Below the pieces are notes generated by a model, which was not told where the DNA came from, did not search any database, and saw only the letters and a list, made by a program, of their open reading frames with translations. A DNA stretch of 64,000 nucleotides from positions 1-64,000 of the forward strand of contig NZ_FORI01000011.1 of NCBI RefSeq assembly GCF_900113965.1, read 5' to 3'. Position 1 is the stretch's first letter; each line of letters opens with the position of its first letter. This DNA is from Treponema bryantii. Its GTDB lineage: Bacteria; Spirochaetota; Spirochaetia; Treponematales; Treponemataceae. Below, one piece after another: positions 42,218-49,797 of the stretch. The position numbers and the translations under genes were made by a program.

Positions 42218-43224
42218 ACGTTACGTCCGTTAATAGCTGCAATCTGTGGAAGAACTTTCATAAGCTGTGCAAACTCTGTTGGGTGGAGAGACTGCTCACC
42301 GTCACAAAGTGCCTTTTCCGGATTGTTGTGAACTTCGATGATAAGTCCATCTGTGTTACATGCAACTGCTGCTTTTGCGAGTTCTGGAACCATCCAGCGC
42401 TGACCACAGGCGTGGCTTGGGTCGATGATGATTGGAAGGTGGCTTACCTTGTGGAGGTAAGGAACAATGCTTACATCCAGACAGTTACGTGTGTAGTTAT
42501 CGAAAGTGCGAACTCCGCGTTCACACAAAATTACCTGTTCATTTCCGCTTGCCATAATGTATTCAGCAGACATCAAAAGTTCTTTTACAGTTGCTGCCAT
42601 ACCGCGTTTGAGGAGGATAGGCTTTCCTGTTTTTCCCATCTCTTTAAGAAGGTCAAAGTTCTGCATATTGCGTGCTCCAATCTGAATTACATCTACGTCA
42701 TCAAAGAATTTGAGCTGGCGGATATCCATAAGCTCTGTTACGATTGGAAGTCCTGTTTCTTTTTTAGCAGCTACGAGGAACTGAAGTCCTTTTTCACCAA
42801 GTCCCTGGAAGCTGTAAGGAGAAGTACGAGGTTTGAAAGCACCACCACGGAGAAGTTTTGCACCGGCAGCCTTTACATCCTTTGCAATTGAGATAACCTG
42901 TTCTTCAGTTTCAACTGAACAAGGTCCTGCGATTACCGGAATCTCACCGTTACCAAAGCTTGTGTTTCCAACTTTGATTACAGAGTTTTCTGGATGGAAA
43001 GTGCGGCTTGCCATTTTGTAAGGGGCAGAAACGCGCTGTACTGTATCAACAAAAGGATTTGCGCTGACCATTTCTGTGTCGAGCGAACTTGTGTCGCCGA
43101 GGAGTCCGAGAATTGTAAGGTTTTCACCTCTTGATACATGAACTCCAAAGCCCTTCTGCTTCCATGAGTCAATGAACTCATTCATCTGCTGTTCAGATGT
43201 GCCGTGTTTAAGTGTAATAATCAT
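42214..43224 (-). CDS. 3-deoxy-7-phosphoheptulonate (DAHP) synthase, type I-beta
   Basis: First enzyme of the shikimate pathway, condensing PEP and erythrose 4-phosphate. Residues 1-~70 form the ferredoxin/ACT-like regulatory domain found in Thermotoga-type enzymes. The barrel has VIAGPCSVE, LLRGGAFKPRTSPYSFQG and the metal Cys/His/Glu set, including IIDPSHACGQR. The length of 336 aa is typical. GAGAGG lies 6 nt before the ATG at 43224. It is the first structural gene after the Tyr-rich leader peptide and terminator. Both feedback (N-terminal domain) and attenuation are therefore plausible layers of control. Confidence 0.94.
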   Translation of the reverse strand: MIITLKHGTSEQQMNEFIDSWKQKGFGVHVSRGENLTILGLLGDTSSLDTEMVSANPFVDTVQRVSAPYKMASRTFHPENSVIKVGNTSFGNGEIPVIAGPCSVETEEQVISIAKDVKAAGAKLLRGGAFKPRTSPYSFQGLGEKGLQFLVAAKKETGLPIVTELMDIRQLKFFDDVDVIQIGARNMQNFDLLKEMGKTGKPILLKRGMAATVKELLMSAEYIMASGNEQVILCERGVRTFDNYTRNCLDVSIVPYLHKVSHLPIIIDPSHACGQRWMVPELAKAAVACNTDGLIIEVHNNPEKALCDGEQSLHPTEFAQLMKVLPQIAAINGRNV

Positions 43225-43257
43225 TTGTGTCCTCTCTTGGTAATTAGCCGTGAAGCC

Positions 43258-43289
43258 AAAAAAAAAGGAACTCTTTTTCAGAGTTCCTT
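43258..43289 (-). terminator. Attenuator terminator upstream of DAHP synthase-tyrA
   Basis: On the minus strand AAGGAACTCT (43289-43280) pairs perfectly with AGAGTTCCTT (43274-43265) around a 5-nt loop and is followed by a run of T residues down to 43258. It lies between the leader ORF stop (43318) and the DAHP synthase ATG (43224), so it must be bypassed for operon expression. Confidence 0.9.
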
Positions 43290-43336
43290 GAAATTACCGA
43301 TTTATATACATCAGCATCTACTTTGCCAGAACTCTG
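43279..43336 (-). promoter_or_regulatory. Predicted antiterminator pairing segments
   Basis: CAGAGTTC within leader codons 18-21 (43336-43329) is the exact complement of GAACTCTG at 43286-43279, which is most of the terminator's 5' arm. The two structures are mutually exclusive. A ribosome stalled on the Tyr codons (codons 6-13) leaves the upstream segment free, whereas one at the stop codon covers it. Confidence 0.75.
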
Positions 43337-43389
43337 CAAGCTTTGTGAGAATACCAGTAATAATAGTATGCGTAAGTGATGTTTTTCAT
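43318..43389 (-). CDS. Tyr-rich leader peptide of a tyrosine attenuator
   Basis: A 23-codon ORF with ATG at 43389 and TAG at 43320-43318. After MKNIT it reads YAYYYYWY, giving six Tyr codons and one Trp within codons 6-13, then SHKACRVLAK. The density is far above chance. It lies directly upstream of DAHP synthase and tyrA, so it matches the logic of trpL or pheL leaders with Tyr as the sensed amino acid. There is no ribosome site; the -10 box ends 8 nt before the ATG, so the leader mRNA may be leaderless. It is missed by automatic gene calling because of its length. Confidence 0.88.
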   Translation of the reverse strand: MKNITYAYYYYWYSHKACRVLAK

Positions 43390-43397
43390 TTGTTGTT

Positions 43398-43426
43398 ACT
43401 GTACTGTTACGTAGAAACTTTGTCAA
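43398..43426 (-). promoter_or_regulatory. Promoter of the DAHP synthase-tyrA operon (TTGACA-17-TACAGT)
   Basis: A perfect -35 TTGACA (43426-43421) and TACAGT (43403-43398) have a 17-nt spacer on the minus strand. It sits just after the tsaD stop (43438), so the aromatic operon has its own start. Transcription would begin at or within a few bases of the leader ATG. Confidence 0.8.
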
Positions 43427-43437
43427 GTGCTCCTAAC

Positions 43438-44472
43438 TTATTTATGATCGTGTCGTACCTGGTCGAGGCCGCGCTTGAACTGTGGGATTCTGGCACAGGT
43501 TACGGTGTTCATGTCGCTGCGGTCGCCGCGCTGGAGGAAGTGGTAGGCTACTCCGGCAATCATGGCTCCGTTGTCGCCGCAGAGTTTGAGTGGCGGGAAG
43601 ATGCAGTTGATGTCGGTGCGCTCAGCGAGCATTGCACGGAGGCGGGAATTAGCTGCGACTCCGCCGCCGCAGACAACTGTTTTGAGACCGGTATCGTCGG
43701 CGGCTTTCAGGAGTTTTCCAACTAGAGTTTTGATTGCTGTTTCCTGAAAGGCGGCGCACATGTTTTCTGTGCTGTGTTCGTAGCCTGGCTGCCAGAACAT
43801 ATCACACTGGTGAATTACGGCAGTTTTCAAACCGCTGAAAGAAACGTCGTAGCGGTGGTCTTTTTCATCAAGTTTTGGAACCGGGAAGCGGGCAGCTTTT
43901 GGATCTCCCTGTTTTGCAAGATTATCAATGATAACTCCTCCAGGGTAGCCCAGTCCGTAGAACTTAGCAACTTTATCAAAGGCTTCTCCAACAGAGTCAT
44001 CTACAGTAGTTCCTAAAATCTCAAGATCATCAAAACCGTTTACCTTACAGATAATTGAGTGGCCGCCGCTGACAAGAAGTCCAAGGAACGGATATTCAAC
44101 TTCGGTCTGAAGCTGAGCGGCGTACAAGTGGCCGAGCATATGGTTAATTGCGATAAAAGGCTTTTGTGTAGCCCAGGCAAGAGTTTTTCCAAAAGTAAAT
44201 CCAACGAGAAGGGATCCCATAAGACCAGGACGGTTAGTAGCGGCTATGGCATCAACTTCGTCTAAGGTCATGTTTGCTTCTTTGAGTGCCTGGCGAACTA
44301 CAGGAAGAATCCATTCTGCATGTTTACGGCTTGCGATTTCCGGTACAACACCCTTATAAATCTGATGGAATGGAATCTGAGTTGCAACAACATTGCTGAG
44401 AATAGTCTTTCCGTCTTCTACAATTGCGCAGGCTGTTTCGTCACAGCTGCTTTCAATACCTAATACTTTCAT
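43438..44472 (-). CDS. tsaD: tRNA N6-adenosine threonylcarbamoyltransferase
   Basis: Transfers threonylcarbamoyl from the AMP adduct to A37 of ANN-reading tRNAs, together with TsaB and TsaE. The ASKHA-fold protein begins VLGIESSCDETACAIV. It has the metal-ligand HMLGHLYAA and the LVSGGHSIICKV and VCGGGVAANSRLRAML blocks. The ATG at 44472 gives 344 residues and has GGAG 6 nt upstream; an in-frame ATG at 44484 lies at the border of a palindromic repeat and is less likely. It follows the deacetylase gene on the same strand, separated by that repeat. Confidence 0.95.
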   Translation of the reverse strand: MKVLGIESSCDETACAIVEDGKTILSNVVATQIPFHQIYKGVVPEIASRKHAEWILPVVRQALKEANMTLDEVDAIAATNRPGLMGSLLVGFTFGKTLAWATQKPFIAINHMLGHLYAAQLQTEVEYPFLGLLVSGGHSIICKVNGFDDLEILGTTVDDSVGEAFDKVAKFYGLGYPGGVIIDNLAKQGDPKAARFPVPKLDEKDHRYDVSFSGLKTAVIHQCDMFWQPGYEHSTENMCAAFQETAIKTLVGKLLKAADDTGLKTVVCGGGVAANSRLRAMLAERTDINCIFPPLKLCGDNGAMIAGVAYHFLQRGDRSDMNTVTCARIPQFKRGLDQVRHDHK

Positions 44473-44487
44473 CGAGGTCTCCATGAA

Positions 44488-44524
44488 GGTGGTTTCGATA
44501 CGCCCTACGGGCTACTCAACCACC
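44488..44524. repeat. Palindromic repeat, long-loop type, between the deacetylase gene and tsaD
   Basis: GGTGGTT (44488-44494) and AACCACC (44518-44524) arms enclose tcgatacGCCCtacGGGCtactc with a central 4-bp stem. It fills nearly the whole gap between the two genes, ending 1 nt before the deacetylase stop codon. Confidence 0.88.
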
Positions 44525-44525
44525 G

Positions 44526-45752
44526 TTAGTGCTTCTTAGCCTTTGATTTACTTACTGTACTGAAGGTGTATCCCTTTTCTTTGAGTTCGGGATACACGTC
44601 CTGCAAAAAGGCCGGCAGAAAATCTGCACTCCAGATATGGCCTATCATTATAACGCTTCCATTTTTATTTGCAAGGTCAAGGCCTTTTTTAAGCTCCTTA
44701 AGGGCATTAGCATTTGTCTTTTCGTTATCAAGGAAGATGTTGCGCTCGTAGTAAGAATAGCCGAGTTCGCCCGCAACATACGGCACCTTCGTTTCAACAT
44801 TGGTGCGGCTGTCGAGGAAGTAAATACCTTCCTGTGAACAGAACTGCATCACCGTAGCCATCTTCTCTGCATCGGCAGTAATGGCCGAACCTTCATGATT
44901 ATTCATTCCGGCAATCGGGCCGATTTCTGTGATGTTCTGGAACAAAATACTTTTTATTTCGCCCTCGCTCATCTCCGGCTTAATGGCACCTGGCCCCGGA
45001 TTTACCGAAGCGTTTACTGCCTGCATTGGCTGATGGAGCATAACCTCAAAACCCGCCTTACGAACCTGACTCGCCGATTCTTTAGAGTAGGCCAGCTGAG
45101 GCAAAACCGCAACGGTTATAGGGAAGGGCAGTTTTAAGAACGGTGCAAGATGTGAAAGATTCTGTCCGCCATCGTCAAATACAAAAATGAGCTGTGCATT
45201 GTTTTTTGCGGCAGGGAAGTTGTATTTTGATTTTGATGAAGCAGGTGCTGGGGCGGGAACGGTCTGCTCGCTTTGAGGTTTCTGACTGCTCTTGGCATCC
45301 TGTTCCGCAGGTTTTTCTTTTACCTGAGGAGTTTCTATTTTTACAGATTTATCTGTTTTTGGAGTTTCTGTTTTTTTTGCCGAATCAGAAGTTTTAGGAG
45401 CTTCCGTCTTTTTTGCAGGCTCTGTCTTTTTGGGGGCTTCAGATTTCTGTTTTGTTTCTGCTTTCGGTTCAGTCTTAGGCTCTTCCTTCTGTTTTTTAGA
45501 ATCAATAATTTCTTCTTTATATCTTTCAATTACAGCATCAGGAAGTTTTTTGTTAGATTCGCTGAGAGTTGTAAAAAGCAGCAGCCCCATACAGATGGTA
45601 ATAATTGTGCAGCAGAAAATAATCGCCTTATAAGCCGGAATGTAAACCTTAGGCTTTTTCGAAGAGCGGCGTTTTGTACGTGAAGTTCGTTTTGTTCCGG
45701 TTTTTCGTGTTGTTTTGGTGGAAGTTTTTCGTACTGTCTTTTTCTGAGGCAT
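44526..45752 (-). CDS. Divergent polysaccharide deacetylase family protein (YibQ-like)
   Basis: A 408-residue envelope protein. A basic N-terminus (~1-38, Lys/Arg/Thr-rich) and one transmembrane helix (~43-63) precede a ~110-residue Lys/Glu/Pro/Ala linker. The divergent deacetylase domain follows (~190-405): AQLIFVFDDGGQNL, VAVLPQL, FEVMLHQPM, GMNNHEGSAIT, YFLDSRT and VIMIGHIWS. The Asp and His residues expected for this family are present. It is probably anchored in the inner membrane with its domain in the periplasm. The substrate is not known; peptidoglycan or cell-surface glycans are possible. It runs into tsaD across a palindromic repeat. Confidence 0.87.
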   Translation of the reverse strand: MPQKKTVRKTSTKTTRKTGTKRTSRTKRRSSKKPKVYIPAYKAIIFCCTIITICMGLLLFTTLSESNKKLPDAVIERYKEEIIDSKKQKEEPKTEPKAETKQKSEAPKKTEPAKKTEAPKTSDSAKKTETPKTDKSVKIETPQVKEKPAEQDAKSSQKPQSEQTVPAPAPASSKSKYNFPAAKNNAQLIFVFDDGGQNLSHLAPFLKLPFPITVAVLPQLAYSKESASQVRKAGFEVMLHQPMQAVNASVNPGPGAIKPEMSEGEIKSILFQNITEIGPIAGMNNHEGSAITADAEKMATVMQFCSQEGIYFLDSRTNVETKVPYVAGELGYSYYERNIFLDNEKTNANALKELKKGLDLANKNGSVIMIGHIWSADFLPAFLQDVYPELKEKGYTFSTVSKSKAKKH

Positions 45753-45858
45753 AAAATGATTTTATCATTTTGGAACGATTTTGTCAGTTAGGGGTATTCC
45801 TTGATATATTTTAATAAATACTGTATTTTCTTAAATATCATTAATAACAAAAGAAACA

Positions 45859-45887
45859 CGTCATGCTGAAACAAGTTCGGGATGACG
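45859..45887. repeat. CGTCAT...ATGACG intergenic repeat upstream of thrH
   Basis: CGTCATgctgaaacaagttcgg ends in gATGACG, giving 6-bp inverted ends. A related partial sequence (gtcatgctgaccctga) lies at 36304-36319 upstream of lemA. Similar 'tcatgctgaa' units are common in many bacterial genomes. Confidence 0.6.
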
Positions 45888-45906
45888 GAGATTTAGAGGT
45901 AAAAAA

Positions 45907-46506
45907 ATGATTATCACTTGTCTTGATCTTGAAGGCGTACTTGTACCGGAAATCTGGATTGCTTTTGCTGATACTGTTGGTATTCCAGAGCTTAGAAGAA
46001 CTACCCGCGATGAACCGGATTATGACAAGCTGATGAAATATAGAATCGGAATCCTTAAGGAACATGGACTTGGACTTAAGGAGATTCAGGATACAATTAA
46101 AAAAATAGACCCGCTTCCTGGTGCTAAGAAGTTCCTTGACGAACTTCGTTCCTGCTGCCAGACAATCATTTTGAGCGACACCTTCAGTCAGTTTGCAGCC
46201 CCTCTCATGGAAAAACTCGGTCAGCCTACAATTTTCTGTAATGAACTGATTGTTTCTGATTCTGGTGAAATTACAGGCTACAAGATGCGTTGCGACAAGA
46301 GCAAGCTCACAACTGTAAAGGCTCTTCAGTCAATTGGTTTTGAAACTATCGCTTCGGGCGACAGCTTCAACGACCTTGGTATGATTGAAGCTTCGAAGGC
46401 CGGCTTCCTTTTCCGTTCTACAGAAAAAATCATCAAGGACTATCCACAGTATCCTGCATTTACAGAGTACTCAGAACTGCTTGACGCAATTCGTAAATAT
46501 CTGTAA
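45907..46506 (+). CDS. thrH: Phosphoserine phosphatase / homoserine phosphotransferase ThrH
   Basis: A HAD-superfamily enzyme that removes phosphate from phosphoserine and can transfer it to homoserine. Motif I is CLDLEGVLVPEIW, where the DLE spacing distinguishes ThrH from SerB. Motif II is in TIILSDTFSQF and motif IV is GDSFNDLGMIEA. The length of 199 aa is normal for ThrH. AGAGGT precedes the ATG at 45907. It is divergent from the deacetylase gene and followed by a palindromic repeat and the TPP riboswitch. It therefore probably forms its own transcription unit. Confidence 0.93.
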   Translation: MIITCLDLEGVLVPEIWIAFADTVGIPELRRTTRDEPDYDKLMKYRIGILKEHGLGLKEIQDTIKKIDPLPGAKKFLDELRSCCQTIILSDTFSQFAAPLMEKLGQPTIFCNELIVSDSGEITGYKMRCDKSKLTTVKALQSIGFETIASGDSFNDLGMIEASKAGFLFRSTEKIIKDYPQYPAFTEYSELLDAIRKYL

Positions 46507-46525
46507 TTTATTGCAAACTAAAAAC

Positions 46526-46564
46526 GGTGGTTTCGATACGACACTTAGTGTCTACTCAACCATC
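46526..46564. repeat. Palindromic repeat, long-loop type, between thrH and the TPP riboswitch
   Basis: GGTGGTT and AACCATC arms flank an inner palindrome gACACTtAGTGTc. It ends 11 nt before the riboswitch P1 stem, so it may end thrH transcription or supply part of the thi promoter. Confidence 0.82.
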
Positions 46565-46575
46565 GTTATATCTGT

Positions 46576-46669
46576 TTACCAGGGGTGGCGGAATATAATG
46601 GGACGTCGTTTCATTTCCGCCTGAGATTATACCCTTAGAACCTGATCCGGATAATACCGGCGGAGGTAA
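46576..46669 (+). promoter_or_regulatory. TPP (THI-box) riboswitch controlling thiBPQ
   Basis: The conserved aptamer parts are in order: GGGGTGG (46582-46588), CTGAGAT (46621-46627), ACCCTTAGAACCTGATC (46631-46647) and GGATAATACCGGCGGAGG. P1 pairs TTACC (46576-46580) with GGTAA (46665-46669). The 3' P1 strand overlaps the thiB Shine-Dalgarno GGAGG (46662-46666), so ligand binding should hide it. Control is most likely translational. Confidence 0.95.
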
Positions 46670-46672
46670 GGT

Positions 46673-47650
46673 ATGAAAAAAGTTCATACTCTCATCGTTT
46701 TATCAATTCTTATGGTTTGCTCTCTCTTTGCGGGAAGTAAAAAATCCAAAAAATCAACAAAAGCTGATGCAGCTCGTCTTAATGAAGTAATCGTTTATAC
46801 TTACGATTCTTTCTGTGGTGAATGGGGAAGTGGTCCTGAAATTGCAAAGCTCTTTGAAGCAAAGACAGGAATCAAGGTAACCTTTATCGACTGTGGTGAT
46901 GGTGTTCAGATTCTTTCAAAGGCTCTTCTTGAAAAGAAAGATCCTTATGCAGATGTTCTTCTTGGACTCGACAACAACCTTACAGAAAAGGCTGCAAAGA
47001 GCGGAGTGTTTGAGGCATTTAAGCCGGCTAATGCAAATGTGCTCGCAGATGGACTCGAAGAAGAACTCGGCGGGAAATGGCTCATGACTCCTTATGATTA
47101 CAGTCCTTTTGCAATTATCTGGAATTCAAAATCTGGAGTTCCAGCTCCTGCATGTCTTGAAGATCTTACAAAAGATATTTACAAAAAGAAAATTATTCTG
47201 ATGGATGCACGTACAAGTACACCTGGCCTTGGTTTTGAAACCTGGGTTAATAAGGTTTACGGTAAAAAGGCAGCTGATTATATGAAGCGCCTTACACCTT
47301 CTATTTTGACAATGGCTCCAGGTTGGAGTGTTGGATACGGAATGTTTACAGATGGAGAAGCTCCTCTTGTAATCTCTTATACAACAAGTCCTGCTTATCA
47401 TATTGAGTATGGAGAGGGAGATCAGTATAAGGCTTTGAGCTTTACAGATGGTCACGTTATGCAGGTTGAAGGTGCAGGTCTTGTAAAGGGCGCTAAGAAT
47501 GCTGAAGGCGCTAAGAAGTTTATTGAGTTCCTCATCAGCGAAGAAGCTCAGAACGTAATTCCTGGAACACAGTGGATGTTCCCATCGAATAAAAATGTAA
47601 AACTCCCTGCAAGCTACGACACAATTGAGATGCCGAAGATTTTGAAGTAA
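46673..47650 (+). CDS. thiB: Thiamine ABC transporter, substrate-binding protein
   Basis: Periplasmic binding component for thiamine or its phosphates. A signal peptide (1-~21) is followed by the type II binding fold: VIVYTYDSFCGEWGSG, FEAKTGIKVTFIDCGDG, DVLLGLDNNLTEKA and YDYSPFAIIWNS. The length of 325 aa is typical of ThiB/TbpA. The ATG begins 3 nt after the TPP riboswitch P1 stem. It is separated from thiP by a CATTGCGAG palindromic repeat. Its place in the riboswitch-controlled operon confirms the thiamine role. Confidence 0.95.
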   Translation: MKKVHTLIVLSILMVCSLFAGSKKSKKSTKADAARLNEVIVYTYDSFCGEWGSGPEIAKLFEAKTGIKVTFIDCGDGVQILSKALLEKKDPYADVLLGLDNNLTEKAAKSGVFEAFKPANANVLADGLEEELGGKWLMTPYDYSPFAIIWNSKSGVPAPACLEDLTKDIYKKKIILMDARTSTPGLGFETWVNKVYGKKAADYMKRLTPSILTMAPGWSVGYGMFTDGEAPLVISYTTSPAYHIEYGEGDQYKALSFTDGHVMQVEGAGLVKGAKNAEGAKKFIEFLISEEAQNVIPGTQWMFPSNKNVKLPASYDTIEMPKILK

Positions 47651-47724
47651 TACGTCATTGCGAGGAGCGTCAGCGACGTGGCAATCTATTTAATAGATTG
47701 CTTCGCTGCGCTCGCAATGACGTA
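47651..47724. repeat. CATTGCGAG-type palindromic repeat between thiB and thiP
   Basis: TACGTCATTGCGAG and CTCGCAATGACGTA are perfect 14-bp terminal inverted repeats, with inner arms gtggcaatcta/tagattgc. It lies inside the thi operon, 14 nt before thiP, and could act as an mRNA-stabilising or attenuating hairpin. Confidence 0.88.
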
Positions 47725-47738
47725 TTGTTGATTTCTGT

Positions 47739-49124
47739 ATGTTCCAAATTTACCTTTACACCCTTGAAATTGCTTTGCTCTCTACACTTATCGCGGCGGC
47801 GGCCGGCATTCCGGCAGCATACTTTACTGCGCGCCGACGTTTTCCCGGCCGCCGCCTTCTTCTTTCGTTTTCTGCGGTTTCGCTGTGCGTTCCTTCCCTT
47901 ATTGTTGCACTCGGCTATGTTAGCTTCTGGGGAATGAACGGCACCGTAAACCGTTTATTTGGAACAGAGTTTTCCTTTCTATATAGTACGGCAGGCATTG
48001 TGATTGCCCAGGGCTTTTACAATGTGCCTTTCATTACCGGAATTGTAAGCGAAGCCTGGGAGCGCCTTCCTCGTGAACAGGAAAATGCGGCGCGGCTGCT
48101 TGGCGCAGACGAGGCACGCATTCTCCGTACCGTAACACTCCGCCAGCTATCGGGAGCAATCGGCGCTGCGTGTATTCCGGTTTTTCTTTTCTGTTATTTC
48201 AGTTTTATGATTGTCCTACTTTTTTCTCCTGTGGGACGATCTACTCTTGAAGTAGAAATTTATCACTCAATAAGAACTACGCTGGATATTGGCGCGGGGG
48301 CAAAACTCGCATTGCTGGAAACTATTACCGCCTTTGGAATTGTTCTGGCATACAGCTACGTGGCACGGAGAAGTCAGACGACCTCGAGCGGCGTGGATTA
48401 TGTGCCGGTTGTGAGAAGACGTATTCGCGGTTCGGCCGTAGTGTTTGTTCCGCTTGTTTTTATGATTCTGATTTTTTTGATTTTTCCGCTGGGCTCGGTT
48501 TTTGTGAACGGAGCGGGGGAACTCGGAAAAGTTTTGGGGAGCCGGGGCTTCTGGAAGGCTTGTGCGAACTCGGTGAAGTGCGGGGTGGCGACCGGCGCGG
48601 CGTGTACTTTGCTGGGCTTTGCGTATTCGGTGGCGGTGAAGCTCGCGAGACGGCAGGCCAACGTGTTACTGCAAACCATCCCGGTGCTTCCGATGGCGAT
48701 TTCGTCGGTCGTGATTTCGTGGGGCGCCACGATGATATTTCATCAGGGAACTCCGGCCTTACTTGTGGCGCTGCAGACGGCGCTGTACTGGCCAATCGCT
48801 TACCGGCAGATTCAGAACGGAATTAATAGAATAACTTATGAGACAGATGCTGCAGCCCGCATGCTTTCCCGTAATCCGTTGGACAGCATTTTCCGCATCT
48901 ATCTGCCAGCCTGCCGCCCGGTTCTCATATCAGCTTTTGCCTACTGTTTTGCAATAAGCCTTGGAGATGCCACAATGCCTCTGGTACTGAGCATAAGAAA
49001 TTTTGATACTCTTGCACTTTATACCTACAAGCTTGCCGGAGCCTACCGCTTTAGCCAGGCCTGTGCCTGTGGTGGTATAGTAGCCGCCTTAAGCATGCTG
49101 ATTTTCACACTGGGAAAGAAATAA
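47739..49124 (+). CDS. thiP: Thiamine ABC transporter permease
   Basis: Two fused permease halves (461 aa, about 12 transmembrane helices) that carry thiamine across the inner membrane. EAA-type loops appear in each half (EQENAARLLGADEARILRTVTL and ETDAAARMLSRNPLDSIFRIYL). The ATG at 47739 has no clear ribosome site, perhaps because the repeat replaced the original leader. The segment ~48360-48830 is visibly more GC-rich than its surroundings, with different codon choice. thiQ starts 12 nt after its stop. The function is supported by the operon context more than by family-level similarity. Confidence 0.9.
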   Translation: MFQIYLYTLEIALLSTLIAAAAGIPAAYFTARRRFPGRRLLLSFSAVSLCVPSLIVALGYVSFWGMNGTVNRLFGTEFSFLYSTAGIVIAQGFYNVPFITGIVSEAWERLPREQENAARLLGADEARILRTVTLRQLSGAIGAACIPVFLFCYFSFMIVLLFSPVGRSTLEVEIYHSIRTTLDIGAGAKLALLETITAFGIVLAYSYVARRSQTTSSGVDYVPVVRRRIRGSAVVFVPLVFMILIFLIFPLGSVFVNGAGELGKVLGSRGFWKACANSVKCGVATGAACTLLGFAYSVAVKLARRQANVLLQTIPVLPMAISSVVISWGATMIFHQGTPALLVALQTALYWPIAYRQIQNGINRITYETDAAARMLSRNPLDSIFRIYLPACRPVLISAFAYCFAISLGDATMPLVLSIRNFDTLALYTYKLAGAYRFSQACACGGIVAALSMLIFTLGKK

Positions 49125-49136
49125 GGAAACAAGAAA

Positions 49137-49775
49137 ATGAGCTATTTAATAGTAAGAAATATACATAAAACCTGGGAAACAGTTACCGTAGATTTTTCTC
49201 TTGAATGCGAAAAAGGCACAATGACCTGTCTTCTTGGTCCAAGCGGCTGCGGAAAATCAACAGTGCTTAATATAATCAGCGGGCTTGAAAAGAACGACCC
49301 GGACTACGAAGCTCAACTGGAAATCACACTCGACGGCCAGCGCATAGAAAAACTTGCCCCACGCCTTCGCGGAGTGGGAATGGTATTTCAGAGTGGTGCT
49401 CTTTTTAATCATATGAATATCGTAAACAATGTTGCTTATGGCCTTATTTCTCAGGGGATGAAAAAGAAGGAGGCTCTTAAAAAGGCTTCTGATTTTTTAC
49501 CGGAGTTTGGGCTTTCTGGTTTTGAACGTCGTATGCCTCAAACCCTCAGCGGGGGAGAGCGCCAGAGAGTTGCTCTTGCCCGCACTTTAATCACTCAGCC
49601 AAAACTTGTATTACTTGATGAACCTCTCTCGGCACTGGATGCAGATTTGCGTAAAAGACTTGCAGCACAGATTCGTGACTGGCAGAAAAAAATGGGCTTC
49701 ACCGCCATCATGGTTACTCACGATGTAAGTGAGGCCGAAGCTGTTGCTGATAATATTGTAAGATTTTCGAAATAA
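49137..49775 (+). CDS. thiQ: Thiamine ABC transporter ATP-binding protein
   Basis: ATPase subunit of the thiBPQ importer. Walker A is GPSGCGKSTV, the signature is LSGGERQRVALARTL, Walker B is LVLLDEP and the switch His is in VTHDVSEAEA. The length of 212 aa is typical of ThiQ, shorter than most import ATPases. A weak ribosome site (aaggaaa) precedes the ATG. It is the final gene of the riboswitch-controlled operon. No thiamine biosynthesis genes are in the window, so the organism may depend on uptake. Confidence 0.93.
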   Translation: MSYLIVRNIHKTWETVTVDFSLECEKGTMTCLLGPSGCGKSTVLNIISGLEKNDPDYEAQLEITLDGQRIEKLAPRLRGVGMVFQSGALFNHMNIVNNVAYGLISQGMKKKEALKKASDFLPEFGLSGFERRMPQTLSGGERQRVALARTLITQPKLVLLDEPLSALDADLRKRLAAQIRDWQKKMGFTAIMVTHDVSEAEAVADNIVRFSK

Positions 49776-49797
49776 AACTGTCTGGCAAACGAATATG

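Noticed and set aside
48398-48795. Two overlapping frames on the minus strand of thiP
   Set aside because: They arise from the GC-rich patch; composition is Pro/Ser/Thr-rich with no motif.
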